From: Thermoanaerobaculia bacterium
GTDB taxonomy: Bacteria > Acidobacteriota > Thermoanaerobaculia > Multivoradales > J023
Direction of reading: 5' to 3'
DNA length: 64,000 bases
Assembly (NCBI GenBank): GCA_030431255.1
Contig: JAUIJL010000020.1
Span: 1 to 64,000, forward strand
Positions 16,936 to 26,333 of the stretch are shown here, piece by piece (position 1 is the first letter of the stretch; every line of letters begins with the position of its first letter). A model generated the notes under the pieces. It saw only the letters and a program-made list of their open reading frames with translations. It made no database searches and was not told the origin of the DNA. Made by a program: the position numbers and the translations under genes.

Positions 16936-19900
16936 ATGCGTTTCGTCGATGCCTCCTTGAACGGCCGATCCACCGTGCTGTTCTTGATGGTCGCCTTGGT
17001 GCTGACCGGTGTATTTTCTTACCTGACCCTGCCCAGGGAGAAATATCCCGACATCAAAATCCCCATCCTCTTCGTCTCCACTACCTACCCCGGCGCAGCG
17101 CCCACCGAGGTGGAGCAACAGCTCACCCATCCCCTGGAACGGGAGCTGGCTGGTTTGACCGGGGTCAAAAAGATGACCTCCAAATCCATGGAGAGCGTGT
17201 CGTTGGTTTCCGTGGAATTCGTCGCCGGCACCGACGTCGACACCGCCTTGCAGCGGGTGCGAGATCGGGTCGAGCTGGCCAAAGTCGATTTTCCGGAGGA
17301 CGCGGAAGAGCCGATTCTCGAAGAGGTCAGCTTCTCCGAGGTGCCGATTCTGCAAATCAATCTCTCCGGCAATGTCGGACCGGTGGTGCTCAAACAAATC
17401 GCCGAGGATTTGCAGGACGAGGTCGAGACCGTCAACGGTGTGCTCTCCGCCACCCTGGTCGGCGGCCTTGAGCGGGAGGTGCAAGTAGATGTGGATCCCC
17501 GCCGCTTGGCCCTCTACGACCTGGCCCTCGACGATGTGAAGACCGCGGTCGAGGACGAAAACGTCTCCATTCCAGGCGGTGATATCGAGCTCGGCTCCCA
17601 AACCTACGCGGTGCGTATTCCGGGCGAGGTGGAGGATCCCAAGGAAATCGGCGATTTCGTGATCACCAGCCGAAACGGCAAGCCGATCTTTATTCGCGAC
17701 GTGGCGGAGGTACGGTTCGGTTTTCGCGATCGCGCATCCTATGCGCGGATAGACGGTCGCGAGTCCGTGGCAGTGACCATCCAAAAACGGGTGGGCGCCA
17801 ACATCATCCAAGTGGTAGACGACGTCAAGGCGACGGTCGACAGCCTTCGGGAGGATTGGCCGTCCGGGTTGCAAGTGGATTATCTGGGCGACGCCAGCAA
17901 AGAAATCCATCTTCAGGTCAAAGACCTGGAGAACAGCATCCTTTCCGGTCTATTCCTGGTCCTTTTGGTCCTGATGTTTGCCCTCGGCCTGCGCAACGCG
18001 GTCTTCGTCGCGCTCGCCATTCCTTTTTCGCTCTTGCTCACCTTCGTCACCCTGCAAATGGCGGGCATCACGCTCAACATGGTGGTGCTGTTCAGCCTGG
18101 TCCTGGCGGTGGGCATGTTGGTGGACAACGCGGTGGTGGTGATCGAGAACATCTACCGCCACATGCAGGACGGCACGCCCCGGCTCAAGGCGGCGTTGCG
18201 CGGTACCCACGAGGTGGACAGCGCCATTTTGGTCTCGACCTTGACCACCGTCGGCGCTTTCTCACCGCTTTTCGTGTGGCCCGGAATCATCGGCGATTTC
18301 ATGAAATATCTGCCGTTGACGGTCTGCATTGCCCTGATGTCGTCCCTGGTCGTGGCCTTCACCATCAATCCGGTGCTCTGCTCGATCTTCATGCGGGTGA
18401 GCCCTGCTTCGAATCACCTTGAGGACGGCAGTGAGGACGACATCGAGGATCAAAAAGTCGCCGGCTCCCGATTCGACCGCTGGGGCGAGCGAATCAACGA
18501 TTCGTATCGACGGCTGCTCGCCTGGAGCCTCGACCACCGCGGTCTGACGTTGGTGGGCACGCTCACGGTTTTTGTCATGGGCCTTGGGGTCTTCGCCGCC
18601 TTCAACAACGGCACGGAGCTGATTTCCGAGGAAAAACCCAAGCAGATCAAGGTCGATATCGACCTTCCGCCCGGCAGCCAGATCGAACGGACGGATGAAA
18701 TCGCCCGAGGGCTCGAATCCAAGCTTCGGGAGCTGCCGGACCTCAGGGTGATGGCGGCGAGCGTGGGTGACGGTAGCCAAAGCGACGACTTCGGCGACGC
18801 AGGATCGTCACCGGGCTCCGGTCGCATCGTTCTTGACTTAGTGGATCGGGAAGACTGGACGCAGGACTCGGAGAAGACCCTGCTGATGGCCCGGGAGATG
18901 GTCGGCAGCCTGGCCGGCGTCGATCTCGATGTCGATAAAATGACCGATGCCCTGCCGGTCGGCCCTCCCGTGTCTTTCGAGATCACCGGTGAGGACTTCG
19001 CCGTCCTGGGGGAAATCTCCCAGCGAATCCGCAAGGAGATCGAGGACATACCCGGGCTCTTTTCGCTCAACGACGACTTCGATTTGGCCCGGCCCGAGGT
19101 GGTGGTGCGAGTGGATCGAGTGGAGGCTTCCCGGCTCGGGCTGACCATGGCGAACGTCGCCGGCACCATTCGAACGGCCATCCACGGCAGCGAGGCCTCG
19201 ACCTATCGACAGGGAGACGAGGCCATCGATGTGACCGTTCGGCTCGCCGAGCCCTATCGTCAATCCCTCGACGATCTAGCCGGCCTGCGCATCATGGGAG
19301 ACTTCGGTGCCGCCGTGCCCTTGGGCTCGATCGCCGGCATCGAACGCACCTCGGCTCTGCCCGCGATCAATCACAAGGACCGGCGTCGGGTGGTGACCAT
19401 CTCGGGTCAGGTCACGCGAGCGAATCTCGCCGAGCCCATTCGCGCCGAGGCGCAACGACGGATCAGCGCCATTCCCGACCTCCTGCCTCCCGGATATTCC
19501 ATGCAACAAGCCGGTCAGCAGGAGGAAGAGGTGGAGTCTCGGCAATTCCTGCTCGGCGCCTTCACCTGGGCGGTGATCATCGTGTTGGCGCTGATGGTCG
19601 GAAAATTCAATTCCGTCGCCATCCCGATGATCATCATCAGCTCTGTGCTGATGTCCATGTTCGGAGTCTTTGTCGGTCTTCTCGTCACACGGCTACCGTT
19701 TTCGATCGTTTTGACCGGTGTGGGAGTGATCTCCCTGGCGGGCATCGTGGTGAACAACGCCATCGTGCTGCTGGACTATGCGGAAATGCTGCGCGCCCGC
19801 GGCATGCCCCGCCGAGAGACCTTGATGACCACCGGCTCCCGTCGGCTGCGGCCGGTGTTGCTCACCGCCGTGACCACGATCCTCGGCTTGATGCCTCTGA

Positions 19901-20109
19901 CCACGGGCATCGAATTCGACTTCCACGCCATGGCGTTATCGACAGATAGCGAGTCTTCGGATTATTGGCGATCCATGGGCGTGGCGGTGATTTTCGGATT
20001 GACCTTCGCGACCTTCCTCACCCTGGTGCTGGTACCGGTCATGTATGACCTGCTGTGGGGCCTACGAGACCGTCTGTCGGCCCGTTGGGGCGATGAGCCG
20101 GAAGACTGA
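16936..20109 (+). CDS. RND-family (AcrB/MdtBC-like) efflux transporter
   Basis: The product is 1,057 residues, the full family length. The first transmembrane helix is near residues 14-31. Two large periplasmic porter regions each precede a six-helix bundle. The fourth helix carries GMLVDNAVVVIENIYRH; the Asp at about residue 396 fits the proton-relay position, with Asn where AcrB has a second Asp. The second half repeats the topology, with GIVVNNAIVLLDYAE and RLRPVLLTAVTTILGLMPL. Such pumps exchange protons for hydrophobic drugs, lipids or solvents. Local TetR control and a dedicated TolC point to a self-contained tripartite pump. Substrate is unknown. A short charged insert near residues 495-515 (NHLEDGSEDDIEDQ) is unusual. 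Confidence 0.94.
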   Translation: MRFVDASLNGRSTVLFLMVALVLTGVFSYLTLPREKYPDIKIPILFVSTTYPGAAPTEVEQQLTHPLERELAGLTGVKKMTSKSMESVSLVSVEFVAGTDVDTALQRVRDRVELAKVDFPEDAEEPILEEVSFSEVPILQINLSGNVGPVVLKQIAEDLQDEVETVNGVLSATLVGGLEREVQVDVDPRRLALYDLALDDVKTAVEDENVSIPGGDIELGSQTYAVRIPGEVEDPKEIGDFVITSRNGKPIFIRDVAEVRFGFRDRASYARIDGRESVAVTIQKRVGANIIQVVDDVKATVDSLREDWPSGLQVDYLGDASKEIHLQVKDLENSILSGLFLVLLVLMFALGLRNAVFVALAIPFSLLLTFVTLQMAGITLNMVVLFSLVLAVGMLVDNAVVVIENIYRHMQDGTPRLKAALRGTHEVDSAILVSTLTTVGAFSPLFVWPGIIGDFMKYLPLTVCIALMSSLVVAFTINPVLCSIFMRVSPASNHLEDGSEDDIEDQKVAGSRFDRWGERINDSYRRLLAWSLDHRGLTLVGTLTVFVMGLGVFAAFNNGTELISEEKPKQIKVDIDLPPGSQIERTDEIARGLESKLRELPDLRVMAASVGDGSQSDDFGDAGSSPGSGRIVLDLVDREDWTQDSEKTLLMAREMVGSLAGVDLDVDKMTDALPVGPPVSFEITGEDFAVLGEISQRIRKEIEDIPGLFSLNDDFDLARPEVVVRVDRVEASRLGLTMANVAGTIRTAIHGSEASTYRQGDEAIDVTVRLAEPYRQSLDDLAGLRIMGDFGAAVPLGSIAGIERTSALPAINHKDRRRVVTISGQVTRANLAEPIRAEAQRRISAIPDLLPPGYSMQQAGQQEEEVESRQFLLGAFTWAVIIVLALMVGKFNSVAIPMIIISSVLMSMFGVFVGLLVTRLPFSIVLTGVGVISLAGIVVNNAIVLLDYAEMLRARGMPRRETLMTTGSRRLRPVLLTAVTTILGLMPLTTGIEFDFHAMALSTDSESSDYWRSMGVAVIFGLTFATFLTLVLVPVMYDLLWGLRDRLSARWGDEPED

Positions 20110-20123
20110 CCTTACAATCGTAG

Positions 20124-20246
20124 GGTTGGGGCTTGCCCCCAACCGGGCTCGGCGTTGCCCCGCATTGCGGGCGGGGACAAGCCCCGCCCCTACACCAGAT
20201 ATCTGAGGCTCGGCGTTGCCCCGCATTGCGGGCGCGGACAAGCCTT
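20124..20246. repeat. REP-like GC-rich palindromic repeats between convergent genes
   Basis: Two 38-base copies, 20146-20183 and 20207-20244, differ at a single base and share GGCGTTGCCCCGCATTGCGG. The first copy overlaps a perfect-stem hairpin, GGGCGGGG/CCCCGCCC, around 20169-20190. An earlier hairpin, GTTGGGG/CCCCCAAC, lies at 20125-20143. Repeats of this GGGGCAAGCCCCGCCCCTAC type are common in intergenic DNA of many bacteria. Here they separate convergent genes and probably act as a transcription terminator or mRNA stabiliser. Confidence 0.7.
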
Positions 20247-20250
20247 ATCA

Positions 20251-21024
20251 CTACCAAGAAAAGCGGGCCAATAGGCTTACCAGGTCTCCGAAACGCTCCG
20301 TGCCGGGCTCGTACACCAGGCGCAGGAGTCGGCTGTCGTCTTCGAATTTCATGCTGTAGATGGGTCGTGACTCATCGAAGTCGTAGCGCATCTGGAAGCT
20401 CAGGTGATCAAAGCTCCGCAGGCCGGTGTAGGGCATCTTGAATCGCATGCCGAGGTAGTCCGACGATAACCGTGGAGACACGCGCACTTTGTAGGACAAG
20501 GGGCGTGGGCCTTGGGCTCGCGAGCCGCGATCCGGGCGCCGACGGTCCCACCACTCCTCCAGCCCGAGTGCATGTTCCAAGGCTTCGCGCTGCATCTTGG
20601 AGTATGCGCTCAGCACCGCGTCGGCGGGCTCGTCGCGGGAGGACGGGTTCTCCCACAAATCGTAGCCGTACATCTCGGAGCTCAGGTTGTAGTCGAAAAG
20701 CGCGCGATTTAGATCTCGGCAACGATTCTTGCCCAACACGTCCTCGTAGCTCTGGCAACCCGTGTGGTTGCTCTTCACAGCCCGTTCGAGGACCTCAAAG
20801 CGCAGGGACAAGGCCTCTTCCTGCTTAGCGGTCAAAGGCTGACCCTGTCGCGGCTCATCGGCGGCGATCGCCGCCACGGTGGTGGCAGCCATGGGGTCCA
20901 AGCCTTGATCCAGGCTGGACTGAGCCGAGCATTCTCCCGCCATCACCCACGAGGCGAAGGCGACCGTCAAGAACACTCGGACGCTTCGGCTATCCGACTT
21001 CCGCTCGACGAAGAATTTGTTCAT
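20251..21024 (-). CDS. Secreted protein of unknown function
   Basis: The product is 257 residues from the ATG at 21024, chosen because a GGAGGAG ribosome site lies just upstream; the longer frame to 21093 has none. A signal peptide is evident (RVFLTVAFASWVMAGECSAQS). The mature part has an acidic helical region with two Cys residues (TGCQSYEDVLGKNRCRDL), a charged linker, and a C-terminal region of alternating strands (YKVRVSPRL, YLGMRFKMPY, HLSFQMRYDF) ending in the aromatic residue Trp, which resembles a small beta-sheet or barrel end. No family was recognised. It is monocistronic, with its own 230-base upstream region. Confidence 0.6.
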   Translation of the reverse strand: MNKFFVERKSDSRSVRVFLTVAFASWVMAGECSAQSSLDQGLDPMAATTVAAIAADEPRQGQPLTAKQEEALSLRFEVLERAVKSNHTGCQSYEDVLGKNRCRDLNRALFDYNLSSEMYGYDLWENPSSRDEPADAVLSAYSKMQREALEHALGLEEWWDRRRPDRGSRAQGPRPLSYKVRVSPRLSSDYLGMRFKMPYTGLRSFDHLSFQMRYDFDESRPIYSMKFEDDSRLLRLVYEPGTERFGDLVSLLARFSW

Positions 21025-21257
21025 GGCTCCTCCAGCTCTAAATGTTGTCGGTACTTTGAAGATGTACCAATCACCATTTACAGCAAGAGCCATGCCGGCC
21101 TGTCCCGTGAGCTTGGGGCAGAAGAGACGCTAGCCCAGCGGAAAGGGTTTGTAAAACCGACATTGCGGCCCAAGGCGTTGTGTAACTCTTACAAGAAACA
21201 CCGTCGGATTAGGGCCTAAAGCGAAGGTCGTCACCGACCCGAAAGCGGATGCTCGGC

Positions 21258-22319
21258 TCAGCCGTCGCTATGCCGGGCCCGGTATTCGTCCCGCGCTTTT
21301 CGAACGCGATCCAGGAGCTCTTTATCCTCCATGTGATCGCGTTTGAATTTCGCAAAAATCTCGGCGGCCTTATGCCACTCGAGCACCGTCGCTTGATCCA
21401 CCGAAGACACCTTCAAGCCGCGGGTCTTCATTTGTTCGACCGCCTGCTTATCCTGCTCAGGGATCTCGTTCTTAAAGCGCTTCTCACTCGCCAATGCGGC
21501 CTTTTTCAGGGTCTTCTGGACCTCCGGCTCGAGCCGAGACCAAATCCGTTTCGAGACGACGGTAGCTCCGATCAACGGCGCGAGACCCAGGTCTTGCATG
21601 TGCGGAGTTTGTCGGAACCACTGCAGAGACAGCGCCGCCAACGGCGTGGTGGGGACCACCTCCACCATGCCGGTTTGGAGCGAGGTCAAGATGTCCGTAG
21701 CGGCCAATGGCACGGGCTGGAAACCGTTCTGACGCCACAGCTGCACCATGGCATCGTTCCCGGCCCAGCTGAAGATCTTCTGTTTTTTGAGATCGTCGAC
21801 ACCGACGATGGGACCCTTGGAAAAAAGGTGAACCCAACCTCCGTTGCCCCAATTGAGCAACACATAACCCTTCTCTTCGAGCCGCTTCTCAAAGTCCCCA
21901 CGCAGGGTTTCGAGCACGTGATAAAGCTCGCCGTAAGACTCGAAGAACATGGGAATCTCGAAGATCTCAAAGCTCTTGTCGATGGACGACAAACCCGCGA
22001 CCGACAATGCCGCGGCATGTAATTGCCCGACTCGCATCTTGCGCACGATGTCCGGCTCGTCACCGGCGACGCCGCCGGCGTAGATACGCAGCTGTACCTC
22101 GCCGTCGGTGCCCTCCTGCCACTCTGCGCCCATTTCTCGCAGAATGAGGTCCCAGGTGGAGCCTTCGGGCACCAAGGTGGCCATTTTGACGACCGAGCGA
22201 GCCTGGGCCGCCCCGGCGCTGAGCAGCATCGCCAACACCAGAGCTCCAAGCCCGCGAGCACCCCACCGATGTTGAGCCCGAGAGCCGTCGTGATATCTGA
22301 GCTGATGAGGCCGAATCAT
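21258..22319 (-). CDS. TRAP transporter solute-binding protein (DctP/TatP-like)
   Basis: The product is 353 residues with a signal peptide ending near LLSAGAAQARS. The mature protein follows the DctP fold: KMATLVPEGSTWDLILREMG, the EIFEIPMFFESYGELYHV region, the GGWVHLFSKGPIVGVDDLKK hinge and the VVPTTPLAALSLQWF ligand segment. It lacks the usual binding-site Arg context for simple C4-dicarboxylates, so the ligand is open. It is translationally coupled (ATGA) to the upstream tatT-like gene. That pairing defines TatP-T-type TRAP systems, first described in Treponema pallidum, which are thought to bind hydrophobic ligands. The DctQ/DctM membrane genes are not in this window. Confidence 0.88.
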   Translation of the reverse strand: MIRPHQLRYHDGSRAQHRWGARGLGALVLAMLLSAGAAQARSVVKMATLVPEGSTWDLILREMGAEWQEGTDGEVQLRIYAGGVAGDEPDIVRKMRVGQLHAAALSVAGLSSIDKSFEIFEIPMFFESYGELYHVLETLRGDFEKRLEEKGYVLLNWGNGGWVHLFSKGPIVGVDDLKKQKIFSWAGNDAMVQLWRQNGFQPVPLAATDILTSLQTGMVEVVPTTPLAALSLQWFRQTPHMQDLGLAPLIGATVVSKRIWSRLEPEVQKTLKKAALASEKRFKNEIPEQDKQAVEQMKTRGLKVSSVDQATVLEWHKAAEIFAKFKRDHMEDKELLDRVRKARDEYRARHSDG

Positions 22320-23371
22320 GGCAATCCCTCCGAAATAGGTCTGTCTTCGATGCTGTCGTCCGTGAAGTCGTCGAATCCCGCGTCACTCAAAAATAGATCA
22401 TCGATTTGGGTCAGCAGGTACGCTGCAAAGCTCTGATTGACCGCATTGGCCAAACGATCGTTTGGGCTGCGATCGAGATCCACCGCCAAGGCCTTTTCCA
22501 GGGCGAGCTCGAATCCCGCCCGATCCTGTTGGCCGATGGTCACCAACCACGCCCAGGACAAATGGGTGCCCACCCGGGTATCCCGAGACAGCTCCACAGA
22601 GCGCTCGTAGTGCTTCCTAGCGCGTTCCGGAGAGCCGCCCATGGCCTCGGGCACCGCTTCCAAAGAGATCATGGCGTCGTGCAGAACGCCTTTTCCGTAG
22701 CTTTCGTCCATGGCCAGAAGAAATTCGAAAACGTTCCGCACCACGGGTAAATCGACCATGATCTCCGGACGGTCACGGCCCGACGAAATCGCCGAGCCCC
22801 ACGAGGCGCCGGTCCAGAAGAGCACCTCGATATGTTGCGGATCGAATGGAGCCAGGGCGGCTTTCGGATCCAGCGGCAATCGCTCGGAGGTTCCCGGCTC
22901 GATCAGGTCGAGGGCCCGAAAGCAATAATCTCGCGCTCGCAAGTAAAGGCCGGTCGCACGACGACCCTGGCGGGAGGCCTCACGAAAGCTGGTGGCCTTG
23001 AGCTTCTCCGCCTCGAGCTCCACGTAGGCGTACGCATACTGGGTGTAACCGGAACAAGCAGCGAGCAGAAGCTCGGTGTTTTCCGGGTCGATCTCCAGCA
23101 ACGCCTCAATGGTTTTCAGGGTGAACGGTAGGGCCTGCCCAACCAGCTCGAAGTCGGGGTCCGTGGCGAACACCGAAGAGCCGTCCGCCAAACCCGAAGC
23201 CACCGACCGAACAGCCATCTTGCGCACGGAGCAGCCGGAGAGCACCAACGTGGACAGCAGAAGTAGAGCTCCGAATCCTCCCAGGCGTTGAGATTTTGTC
23301 GGCCGGCCGGCCGTTTTTCGCCCGCCCGCTCTCTGCAAACGTCTGGACATGGAGAAACCGGATAAGCTCAT
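22316..23371 (-). CDS. TRAP-associated lipoprotein TatT-like (TPR-like)
   Basis: The product is 351 residues from the ATG at 23371, or 344 from 23350. A lipoprotein signal ends in LVLSGC. The mature sequence SVRKMAVRSVASGLADG and the helical repeats (LLLAACSGYTQYAYAYV, GLYLRARDYCFRALDL, HIEVLFWTGASWG) match the TatT family, whose Treponema member forms a TPR-like trimer that partners the TatP binding protein. The start of tatP overlaps its stop by ATGA. The probable promoter lies immediately upstream, so close that transcription would begin at or next to the 23371 ATG, implying a leaderless message or use of 23350. The role as ligand relay is from the family, not from this sequence. Confidence 0.85.
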   Translation of the reverse strand: MSLSGFSMSRRLQRAGGRKTAGRPTKSQRLGGFGALLLLSTLVLSGCSVRKMAVRSVASGLADGSSVFATDPDFELVGQALPFTLKTIEALLEIDPENTELLLAACSGYTQYAYAYVELEAEKLKATSFREASRQGRRATGLYLRARDYCFRALDLIEPGTSERLPLDPKAALAPFDPQHIEVLFWTGASWGSAISSGRDRPEIMVDLPVVRNVFEFLLAMDESYGKGVLHDAMISLEAVPEAMGGSPERARKHYERSVELSRDTRVGTHLSWAWLVTIGQQDRAGFELALEKALAVDLDRSPNDRLANAVNQSFAAYLLTQIDDLFLSDAGFDDFTDDSIEDRPISEGLP

Positions 23372-23378
23372 GGGAAAA

Positions 23379-23407
23379 ACTGTATAGACGCCCCTAAGGA
23401 CCGTCAA
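23379..23407 (-). promoter_or_regulatory. Probable promoter of the tatT-tatP operon
   Basis: On the minus strand a TTGACG box (23407-23402) is followed by a 17-base spacer and TACAGT (23384-23379). The predicted start site is about seven bases on, at the ATG at 23371. Confidence 0.5.
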
Positions 23408-23426
23408 GGCAAGGCGAGTAAAGATT

Positions 23427-24746
23427 CTACGAACCTTTGGACCACTTGGTGGCCACTTTGCCGGCGACACGGGTCGCCCAGCGCCTGACGCTGAATCGCT
23501 TGCCGATACCTGCCCGGCGTTTGCCCAAGGCGGGCAGACCCGTGGCCAAGCCGAGCTCCTGGAGCACCTCGTCCGTATGCTGCCCGAGCTCCGCCGTATC
23601 CTTCGCCGACCGCGGTCGGACCCCGTCGATTTTCGCCGGGTAGCCGAGCTGGGTCAGACCGTCAGCGTCCAGCTCCACCATGCCTCGGCTGCGGACTTGC
23701 GGATGCTCGAGGGACTCGCTCAAGGACAACACCGGCTCGGCTGGGATGTCGTGCTCGGTCATCAAGTCGGCCCATTGCTCGCGGGTTCTTTCCGCCACCA
23801 ATTTAGCGACTTCTTTGTGCACGCTACGGTCACGGCTGAATTGTTTGCGGATGAGATCCTTTCGTTCCACCGCCGCGCAGAATTTGCTCCAAAACTTCGG
23901 CTCGAGGGCCGCGAGCGCCAGGGTCCCGTTGTCTCGGGTTCGGTAGAGGTCGTAACAAGGCAGCGCACCGGTGAGCATCAAGGGCTCGGCGACTCCTTTA
24001 GGGCCGTCCGCCTCGGCGCTCCAAGCGGTCAACGCGGCGTGACCCGCGGCGTCGAGCAAGCTTTGGTCGATCCAGCATCCTTCGCCGGTTTGCCCCCTGC
24101 GATACAAGGCCGAGCTGACCGCGAGAGCCGCCGACCAACCGCCGACCATGTCCGCGACCTGAACCGCCGGCATGCCGCCGCCGGCGGCCAATGAGCCCGC
24201 GATCGCTTGATAACCCAGGTCGTGCCCGGCCCGCCAAGCGTAGTCGCCGTCTTGCCCCCAACCCGTGACCGAGCAGATCACCAGATGGGGAAAAAGCTGC
24301 CGCAGCTTCTCCGGATCGAGGCCCAAACGCTTCAAGGTGCCGGGGCGGAAGCTCTCCACCAGCACGTCGACCGACATGAGCAGGTCTTCCACCAGATCCC
24401 GGGCCGTGGGTTTCTTCAGATCGAGGGCAATGCTTTGGTGCCCGGCCAGCAGGATGGCAGCCAAGCTGGAAAGATCCCCCACCAGCGGCGGCGCATGGCG
24501 GGACGGATCCCCGAGCTTCGGCTCTTCCACTTTGATCACCCGCGCGCCCAAATCCGCCAGCAAACGGGTCACGAGTGGCCCGGGAAGATGACGGGAGAGA
24601 TCGAGCACCGTCGTGCCTTGGAGCGGCGCGGCGGCGGGAACGATCGGCTCCGGGCCGGCTTCGGGCGCATCCGGCTCGAGATCGGACGAGTCGTTGCTGT
24701 CGGCCATCTCCGCGGGTAAGCCGGAGGGCTGCGATTCGTTTTCCAC
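23427..24746 (-). CDS. Family III CoA-transferase / alpha-methylacyl-CoA racemase-like
   Basis: The product is 439 residues. After a ~40-residue acidic N-terminal extension it follows the CaiB/BaiF fold (VLDLSRHLPGPLVTRLLADL, RVIKVEEPKLGDPSR). Catalytic residues known for alpha-methylacyl-CoA racemase are all in context: the His of RAGHDLGYQ, the Asp of VQVADMVGGW and the Glu of ALEPKFW. This favours racemisation of 2-methylacyl-CoA over CoA transfer. The last 30 residues form a basic tail (KRRAGIGKRFSVRRW) that is not part of the fold. It lies 37 bases after a FadI-like thiolase on the same strand, so a role in breakdown of methyl-branched or steroid-type acyl chains is plausible but inferred. 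Confidence 0.88.
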   Translation of the reverse strand: MENESQPSGLPAEMADSNDSSDLEPDAPEAGPEPIVPAAAPLQGTTVLDLSRHLPGPLVTRLLADLGARVIKVEEPKLGDPSRHAPPLVGDLSSLAAILLAGHQSIALDLKKPTARDLVEDLLMSVDVLVESFRPGTLKRLGLDPEKLRQLFPHLVICSVTGWGQDGDYAWRAGHDLGYQAIAGSLAAGGGMPAVQVADMVGGWSAALAVSSALYRRGQTGEGCWIDQSLLDAAGHAALTAWSAEADGPKGVAEPLMLTGALPCYDLYRTRDNGTLALAALEPKFWSKFCAAVERKDLIRKQFSRDRSVHKEVAKLVAERTREQWADLMTEHDIPAEPVLSLSESLEHPQVRSRGMVELDADGLTQLGYPAKIDGVRPRSAKDTAELGQHTDEVLQELGLATGLPALGKRRAGIGKRFSVRRWATRVAGKVATKWSKGS

Positions 24747-24783
24747 GGTTAGCTCATCACACAGAGTGGCGCTAAAAACGCCG

Positions 24784-26223
24784 TCATCGCTCGACCACCA
24801 TGGCGAAGCCGTTGCCGCCCGCGGCGCAAACCGTGATCAAACCGAATTGCTCATCGCGTCGTTTGAGCTCGTTCAGCACTTGGATGGTGACCCGGCCACC
24901 GGTGGCCCCAAAGGGATGACCGATGGAGATCGAGCCACCGTTGACGTTGAAGCGGTCCAGGTCGACCTCGCCCACGGGAGCGCTCCGGCCGAGCTCGTCC
25001 CGGGCGAATTTCTTCGACGCAAAGGCCTTCATATTGGAGAGGATTTGCGCGGCGAAGGCTTCGTGCATCTCTACCAGATGCATGTCCGAGAGCTTGAGCC
25101 CCGCCCGATCCAACGCCTGGGGTGCGGCATAGGCCGGCCCTTGCAGCAATTGAGTGGCTGGATCGAGGGCCGCAAAGGCATAGGATCGGACAAAACCCAA
25201 GGGCTCGTAACCCAGGGCTTTGGCTTTGGATTCGGTCATCAACAACACCGCGGACGCACCGTCGGTGAGGGGTGAGGAGTTGCCGGCGGTGAGGGTGCCG
25301 TAGCCGCGGTCGAAGACCGGTCTGAGCTTGGCCAAGGCCTCCATGCTGGAGTCGGGCCGGATTCCGGTATCGCGATCCACCACGGGGCCGTAACCCGGCG
25401 CGTAGGTCGGAACGATCTGATCGTCGAAGCGTCCCTCCGCCGCGGCCGCGGCCGCCCGCAGGTGGGAATGGAGGGCAATCTCATCTTGGGCCACCCGGCT
25501 GACGGCATTCTCTTTTGCCATCTTCTCGCAGGACTGGCCCATGGTTTCACCCGTGGCGTATTCGGCGATGGCCGGCGGATTCGGTGCCAAGTCTTTGGGG
25601 CTGATCTTGGCCAGGGTGGCCGCCTTGGCCGGTAGAGATTTGGCCTTAGCCAGCTCCATGAAACGCTGGGAAGCGTTGCGACTGTAGGTGATCGGCACCG
25701 TGGAAAGGGATTCCGCCCCGCCTGCCAACACCACATCCGCTTGGCCCGCTAGGATCGACTCCACCCCTTGGGCAATCGCTCGGTTGGAAGACGCACAGGC
25801 GAGGTTTACCGTGGCGCCCGGGATGCGATCCGGAAGCGTCGTCCGTAGCACAACCTCACGACCGAGGTTTGGAGCGTAGAGGGCCGGAACCACCACCCCG
25901 AATACGGATTGATCGATCTCGTTGGGATCCAAGGCCAGACGCCTGACCAGCTCCGCCGCCGGCACGCTGGCGAGATCCACCACGTCCATGTCCTTAAATT
26001 GCTCGCCGGCTCGAACGAAAGGAGTTCGGCAACCGTCGACAACGGCAATCCGTCCACGAGACCCCGCTTTAAGGGCCTGCTTCCGATGCTTGGCAATGGC
26101 CGGTGCTCGACCTTCACCGCGGGTCCACACGGTGTCGGCGCGGGAGGAGATTTCATCGTGGGTTTCCGCCAACAGCTCGCGACTGGAAGGCGATTGGGCT
26201 TCGGAAGGTGATGTTTTTGCCAT
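24784..26223 (-). CDS. fadI: Acetyl-CoA C-acyltransferase (thiolase), FadI-like
   Basis: The product is 479 residues, longer than usual because of a ~55-residue charged N-terminal extension before RIAVVDGCRTPFVRAG. The nucleophilic Cys is at about residue 143 (VNLACASSNRA). The His of EMHEAFAAQ is near 387. The GGSISIGHPFGATGGR and CAAGGNGFAMVVE motifs contain the second catalytic His and the acid/base Cys (about 466). Sequence pattern and length fit the FadI/trifunctional beta class acting on long-chain 3-ketoacyl-CoA. No FadJ-type partner is in the window. The neighbours are an AMACR-like gene downstream and, upstream across 110 bases, a degenerate acyl-CoA synthetase-like gene. Confidence 0.92.
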   Translation of the reverse strand: MAKTSPSEAQSPSSRELLAETHDEISSRADTVWTRGEGRAPAIAKHRKQALKAGSRGRIAVVDGCRTPFVRAGEQFKDMDVVDLASVPAAELVRRLALDPNEIDQSVFGVVVPALYAPNLGREVVLRTTLPDRIPGATVNLACASSNRAIAQGVESILAGQADVVLAGGAESLSTVPITYSRNASQRFMELAKAKSLPAKAATLAKISPKDLAPNPPAIAEYATGETMGQSCEKMAKENAVSRVAQDEIALHSHLRAAAAAAEGRFDDQIVPTYAPGYGPVVDRDTGIRPDSSMEALAKLRPVFDRGYGTLTAGNSSPLTDGASAVLLMTESKAKALGYEPLGFVRSYAFAALDPATQLLQGPAYAAPQALDRAGLKLSDMHLVEMHEAFAAQILSNMKAFASKKFARDELGRSAPVGEVDLDRFNVNGGSISIGHPFGATGGRVTIQVLNELKRRDEQFGLITVCAAGGNGFAMVVER

Positions 26224-26333
26224 GACGGGTACCTCGAAGATGGATGGGGCTGTCAGTTTGGGGATCTTAACAAGAATCAGTAAATTTGACGCATCACGGC
26301 AAATTTTGCCGCTTCGCGACGTCGCTCAATGGC

